Origin: Opitutales bacterium
GTDB lineage: Bacteria; Verrucomicrobiota; Verrucomicrobiia; Opitutales; Intestinicryptomonadaceae
Length of the DNA: 8,577 nucleotides
Direction: 5' to 3'
NCBI GenBank assembly: GCA_017633865.1
Contig: JAGBOM010000310.1
Coordinates: 1 to 8,577 of the forward strand
In this document: positions 5,980 to 8,577 of the stretch, piece by piece
How the letters are laid out: each line of letters starts with the position of its first letter
Numbering within the stretch: position 1 is the stretch's first letter
Notes under the pieces: model-generated
Databases searched by the model: none
Told to the model about the DNA's origin: nothing
Seen by the model: only the letters and a program-made list of their open reading frames with translations
Translations under genes and position numbers: made by a program

Positions 5980-7995
5980 TTAATAATTTTTTTCGTACAA
6001 GGCGGGTTTTACGATTTTTACAAAGCGGCTTATTTCGCGCATTTCGCTATGGCCCTTGCCGAATGTTACGCGCGGGAAGCATACAACCAAAAAGTCTTTC
6101 GCTCGGGTGCAGGCCACGTAAAAGAGCCTGCGCTCCTCGTCGATGTCGCCCTCGTCTATGCAGCGCTGGAGCGGGAACATTCCGTCGGCGGCCCCGATTA
6201 CAAAAACTACGGGGAACTCCAGCCCCTTCGCCTGGTGGACAGTCATAAGGCTAACTCTCTCGCCGAAAAGCTCCTTGTTGTCGCCCGCGCCCTCCGAAAT
6301 TTCGAGCGAGGCGCTCGCCAAAAACATGTCCAAGTCCGGGAATCTCGCGGCGTATTCGTAAAGCGAGTCGAAATCCGCGCGCCTGTCCTGCCAGTCCTCG
6401 TAGGCGGTTTTCATCAAGTCCAGATACCAGCCGCCGCAGACGAGCCCGACCATGTCTTTGGGCGCGACGCGCGGGGCGGAGCTGTCGAAGAGGTCGGTTT
6501 TCATGGCGTTGGGGGCGCGGCTTATTTTCACGCTTTTATACAGGCTTGAAATGTCTTTTGCCATTGCGGAAAAAATCTCCCTCGAAACCTCCGGCACCTT
6601 CGCCAGAACTTCGGGGCTCGACAGCGCCTCGGGGATTGAGATATTGCGCTTTTCGGCGGTTTCCCTCGCATTAAAAAAAATCCTCTCGCAGGTTTTGTCG
6701 CCGACTTTCGGCATAAATTTTAGGAACCTTGCAAACGACACAAAGTCGAGCGGATTCGCCGCGAACTTCATCTGCGAAATAGCGTCTTTAATGTGCGCCT
6801 GCTCGAAAAACTTTAGGCCGCTTGTTATCGCGAAAGAAATGTCGCGGTACTGGAGCTGCAGCTGCATGTCCATCGCCTGGTAGTGCGCCCTGTACAAAAC
6901 CGCGATGTCGGAAAGCCTGTACGGAGCGGAGGCGCCGAAGGTAAGCTCCTCGATTAAGTCCGCCACAACCCTCGCCTGCGACTGCGCGTCTATCGCCCGC
7001 ACAACCTGAACCTTGCGCGAGTCCGCGCGCGAGGGCTCGAGCGACTTTTTAAAATCGTCGCCGTTGTCGACTTCGGAAAGGACGTCGTTAGCGAAGTCCA
7101 GAATTTGCGGAGTCGAGCGGTAGTTGAGGCCGACCTTGTAAATTTTGGCGTTCGGGTAGCGCGATTTAAAGCCCAAGATGTTGCCTATATTGGCTCCCCG
7201 CCAAGAGTAGATGCACTGGGCGTCGTCGCCCACGGCGCTGATGTTGCCCGAGGCGCAAAGGCTGTCTAAAATTCGGCACTGGAGCGTGTTGGTGTCCTGA
7301 TATTCGTCGACAAGCACGTTGGCGAACCTGCCTTGGTAGCGCTCCCGCAGGATGTCGTCCTCGTTCAAAGCCTTGAGCCACAGCTCGAGAAGGTCGTCAA
7401 AATCGCAGACTTTGGACGCCCGCTTGCGCGCCTCGTACGCGCCGGCGATTTTTTCCAAATCTTCGGGCGGGGTCTCAATCCACGAAAACCTCTCCTGAAG
7501 CGCCCGCTCCATCGGAAGGCAGGTGTTGCGCGAGAAGCTTATTATATCCTTTAAAAGCGCGGCTTTGGGGTTGTTTTTGTTCGCGAAAAATTTGGGCATA
7601 CACTCGCCTACAACAAGCTTTAAAAGCTTTTCGGAGTCCTCCGCGTCGGCTATTGAAAAGTCCGGCTCAAGCCCTATGCTCGCCCCCTCCGCCCTCAAAA
7701 ACTTGCTCGCCACCGAATGGAACGTGCCGCCCCAAAACCTCCAGCTTTCAACGCCCGTAAGCGCCTGCACCCGCTCGAGCATTTGCCTCGCGGCCTTGTT
7801 TGTGAAAGTTAAAAGCAGAAGCCTCTGCGGCGGGATTTTAAGCTCCCTTATAAAATGCGCCACCCTGTACGTCAGGGTTCTCGTCTTGCCGGAGCCCGCG
7901 CCCGCGAGCACGAGGGCGGGAAAATCTATCGGGGCGCAAACGGCCTCGTACTGCTCGGCGTTGAGCTCGCTTTTAAAATCGATAAAATCCGACAC
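5980..7995 (-). CDS. UvrD/PcrA/Rep-type superfamily 1A ATP-dependent DNA helicase
   Basis: This 671-residue protein should be a 3'-5' DNA translocase acting in repair or replication restart. All core motifs are present: Q motif LNAEQYEAV (11-19), Walker A AGAGSGKT (31-38), motif Ia LTFTNKAA, Walker B VDEYQDTN (229-236), motif III VGDDAQCIYSWRGA (255-268), motif IV GLNYRST (289-295), motif V TVHQAKGLEF (585-594) and motif VI ERRLFYVACTRA (621-632). The arginines of motifs IV and VI are intact. Length is like Rep (673) and shorter than UvrD or PcrA (about 720); it ends about 40 residues after motif VI and lacks the long C-terminal tail. The start is GTG, 2 nt after the aroQ stop codon, which suggests translational coupling; it places the Q motif at the usual distance. 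Only a weak GGCGGG precedes it. Activity is secure, exact orthology is not. Confidence 0.94.
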   Translation of the reverse strand: MSDFIDFKSELNAEQYEAVCAPIDFPALVLAGAGSGKTRTLTYRVAHFIRELKIPPQRLLLLTFTNKAARQMLERVQALTGVESWRFWGGTFHSVASKFLRAEGASIGLEPDFSIADAEDSEKLLKLVVGECMPKFFANKNNPKAALLKDIISFSRNTCLPMERALQERFSWIETPPEDLEKIAGAYEARKRASKVCDFDDLLELWLKALNEDDILRERYQGRFANVLVDEYQDTNTLQCRILDSLCASGNISAVGDDAQCIYSWRGANIGNILGFKSRYPNAKIYKVGLNYRSTPQILDFANDVLSEVDNGDDFKKSLEPSRADSRKVQVVRAIDAQSQARVVADLIEELTFGASAPYRLSDIAVLYRAHYQAMDMQLQLQYRDISFAITSGLKFFEQAHIKDAISQMKFAANPLDFVSFARFLKFMPKVGDKTCERIFFNARETAEKRNISIPEALSSPEVLAKVPEVSREIFSAMAKDISSLYKSVKISRAPNAMKTDLFDSSAPRVAPKDMVGLVCGGWYLDLMKTAYEDWQDRRADFDSLYEYAARFPDLDMFLASASLEISEGAGDNKELFGERVSLMTVHQAKGLEFPVVFVIGAADGMFPLQRCIDEGDIDEERRLFYVACTRAKDFLVVCFPRVTFGKGHSEMREISRFVKIVKPALYEKNY

Positions 7996-7997
7996 GT

Positions 7998-8432
7998 CTA
8001 ACGCCCGCCAGCCAGAAACCTGATTGCCGCCATGTAGCCTTCAAAACCCATGCCGCAAACCTGCGCCACGCAAACGGGGGCGGTAATCGAATTGCGGCGG
8101 AACTCCTCGCGCCTGTTGATGTTGGAAATGTGCACCTCCACAAACGGGATTCCCGAGCCCGAAATAGCGTCGCGCAGGGCGACGCTCGTGTGCGTGAAAG
8201 CCCCGGGGTTTATGACCGCCCCGTCGAACTTCGCGTCGGAAAATTCGGCGATTTTGTCCAAAATGTCGCCCTCGTGGTTCGACTGGAAAAAAGCGAGCTC
8301 GACACCCAAAGACGCCGCCAAGGCCGAGGCCTTTTCCTCGAGGCTTTCAAGAGTTTCGCGGCCGTAGATTTCGGGCTCGCGCACGCCGAGGCGGTTCAAA
8401 TTTGCTCCGTTAATGATTGCGATTTTTTTCAT
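7998..8432 (-). CDS. aroQ: Type II 3-dehydroquinate dehydratase
   Basis: AroQ is the third enzyme of the shikimate pathway. It removes water from 3-dehydroquinate to give 3-dehydroshikimate on the way to chorismate and aromatic amino acids; the family forms cytosolic dodecamers. The 144-residue length is normal. Active-site elements are visible: NGANLNRLGVREPEIYG (8-24) with catalytic Arg18 and Tyr23, SNHEG (51-55), NPGAFTHTSVALRDA (75-89) with His81, and VEVHISN (98-104) with His101, followed by REEFRRNS (108-115) with the substrate-binding Arg112. One departure is NGANLN where most members have NGPNLN. It sits 3 nt after the nif3-like stop codon and 2 nt before the helicase start. No clear ribosome site precedes the ATG, so translation is probably coupled to the gene before it. 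Confidence 0.97.
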   Translation of the reverse strand: MKKIAIINGANLNRLGVREPEIYGRETLESLEEKASALAASLGVELAFFQSNHEGDILDKIAEFSDAKFDGAVINPGAFTHTSVALRDAISGSGIPFVEVHISNINRREEFRRNSITAPVCVAQVCGMGFEGYMAAIRFLAGGR

Positions 8433-8435
8433 ATT

Positions 8436-8577
8436 TTAAAGAGGGTTTTCGGATTTGATAAATTTGTATTCGAGGGAGAATTTTTCGGCGGCGAGCCTCC
8501 CGAGCGCGTCGATGCCAAAGCATTCGGTCGCGTAATGCCCGCATGGGTAAACGTTTAAAAGATTTTCCTGAGCGTAG
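8436..8577 (-). CDS. Nif3-like dinuclear metal-centre protein (YbgI/YqfO type), C-terminal fragment
   Basis: Only the last 46 residues are in the window; the rest of the gene lies beyond the right edge. The reading frame from 8576 gives a segment with PCGHYATECFGIDALGRL, then KFSLEYKFIKSENPL and a TAA at 8436-8438. This matches the end of Nif3-family proteins, whose GHxATE motif supplies a His and a Glu to a two-metal site (here His at 8535-8537 and Glu at 8523-8525), and which end in Phe-Ile-x-x-x-Asn-Pro. The family is often annotated as GTP cyclohydrolase 1 type 2, but its physiological role is unsettled. It is upstream of aroQ by 3 nt and so is probably in the same operon. Confidence rests on a short but distinctive tail. 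Confidence 0.85.
   Translation of the reverse strand, partial: YAQENLLNVYPCGHYATECFGIDALGRLAAEKFSLEYKFIKSENPL

Noticed and set aside
1..8577. CRISPR array, tRNA or rRNA gene, insertion sequence, phage or defence genes
   Set aside because: No regularly spaced repeats, cloverleaf or CCA-type tRNA ends, transposase motifs or defence-family domains were seen. Coding space is filled by housekeeping and efflux genes.

Overview
The window is ordinary chromosomal DNA of a Gram-negative (diderm) bacterium. It holds six genes: an RND efflux permease (left edge, partial), its membrane fusion protein, an LptF/LptG-family lipopolysaccharide-export permease, a UvrD/PcrA/Rep-type DNA helicase, a type II 3-dehydroquinate dehydratase (aroQ), and the C-terminal end of a Nif3-like metal protein (right edge, partial). 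An outer membrane is implied by the lipoprotein adaptor, the RND pump and the Lpt permease. The mixed base composition (GC-rich codons, AT-rich gaps), the weak Shine-Dalgarno signals at several starts and the general look of the LptF/G protein would fit the Verrucomicrobiota/PVC group, but this taxonomic guess is weak.

Layout. From 1 to 4439 a two-gene efflux operon runs on the minus strand: adaptor first (4439 to 3144), then the permease after a 15-nt gap (3128 to beyond base 1). A gap of about 214 nt (4440-4653) separates it from the divergent lptF/G-like gene on the plus strand (4654-5793). The gap holds a TTGACA-type promoter facing the efflux operon and three short perfect hairpins on the lptF/G side. 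From the right edge a second minus-strand operon runs nif3-like, aroQ, helicase (8577 to 5980), with gaps of only 3 and 2 nt. It meets lptF/G tail to tail. The 186-nt convergent gap (5794-5979) is filled by two long imperfect inverted repeats, the least explained structure here.

How the genes work together. The adaptor and permease should form a proton-driven tripartite pump with an outer-membrane TolC-like channel, which is not in the window and may lie past the left edge. The LptF/G-like protein would sit in the inner membrane and, with an LptB ATPase and a partner permease encoded elsewhere, extract LPS. The nif3-aroQ-helicase cluster mixes unrelated housekeeping roles and looks like a transcriptional convenience rather than a pathway.

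No mobile-element gene, RNA gene, CRISPR array or clearly novel multi-gene system was found. The items most worth a second look are the convergent inverted-repeat element, the structured lptF/G leader, and lineage-specific extensions in the pump proteins.
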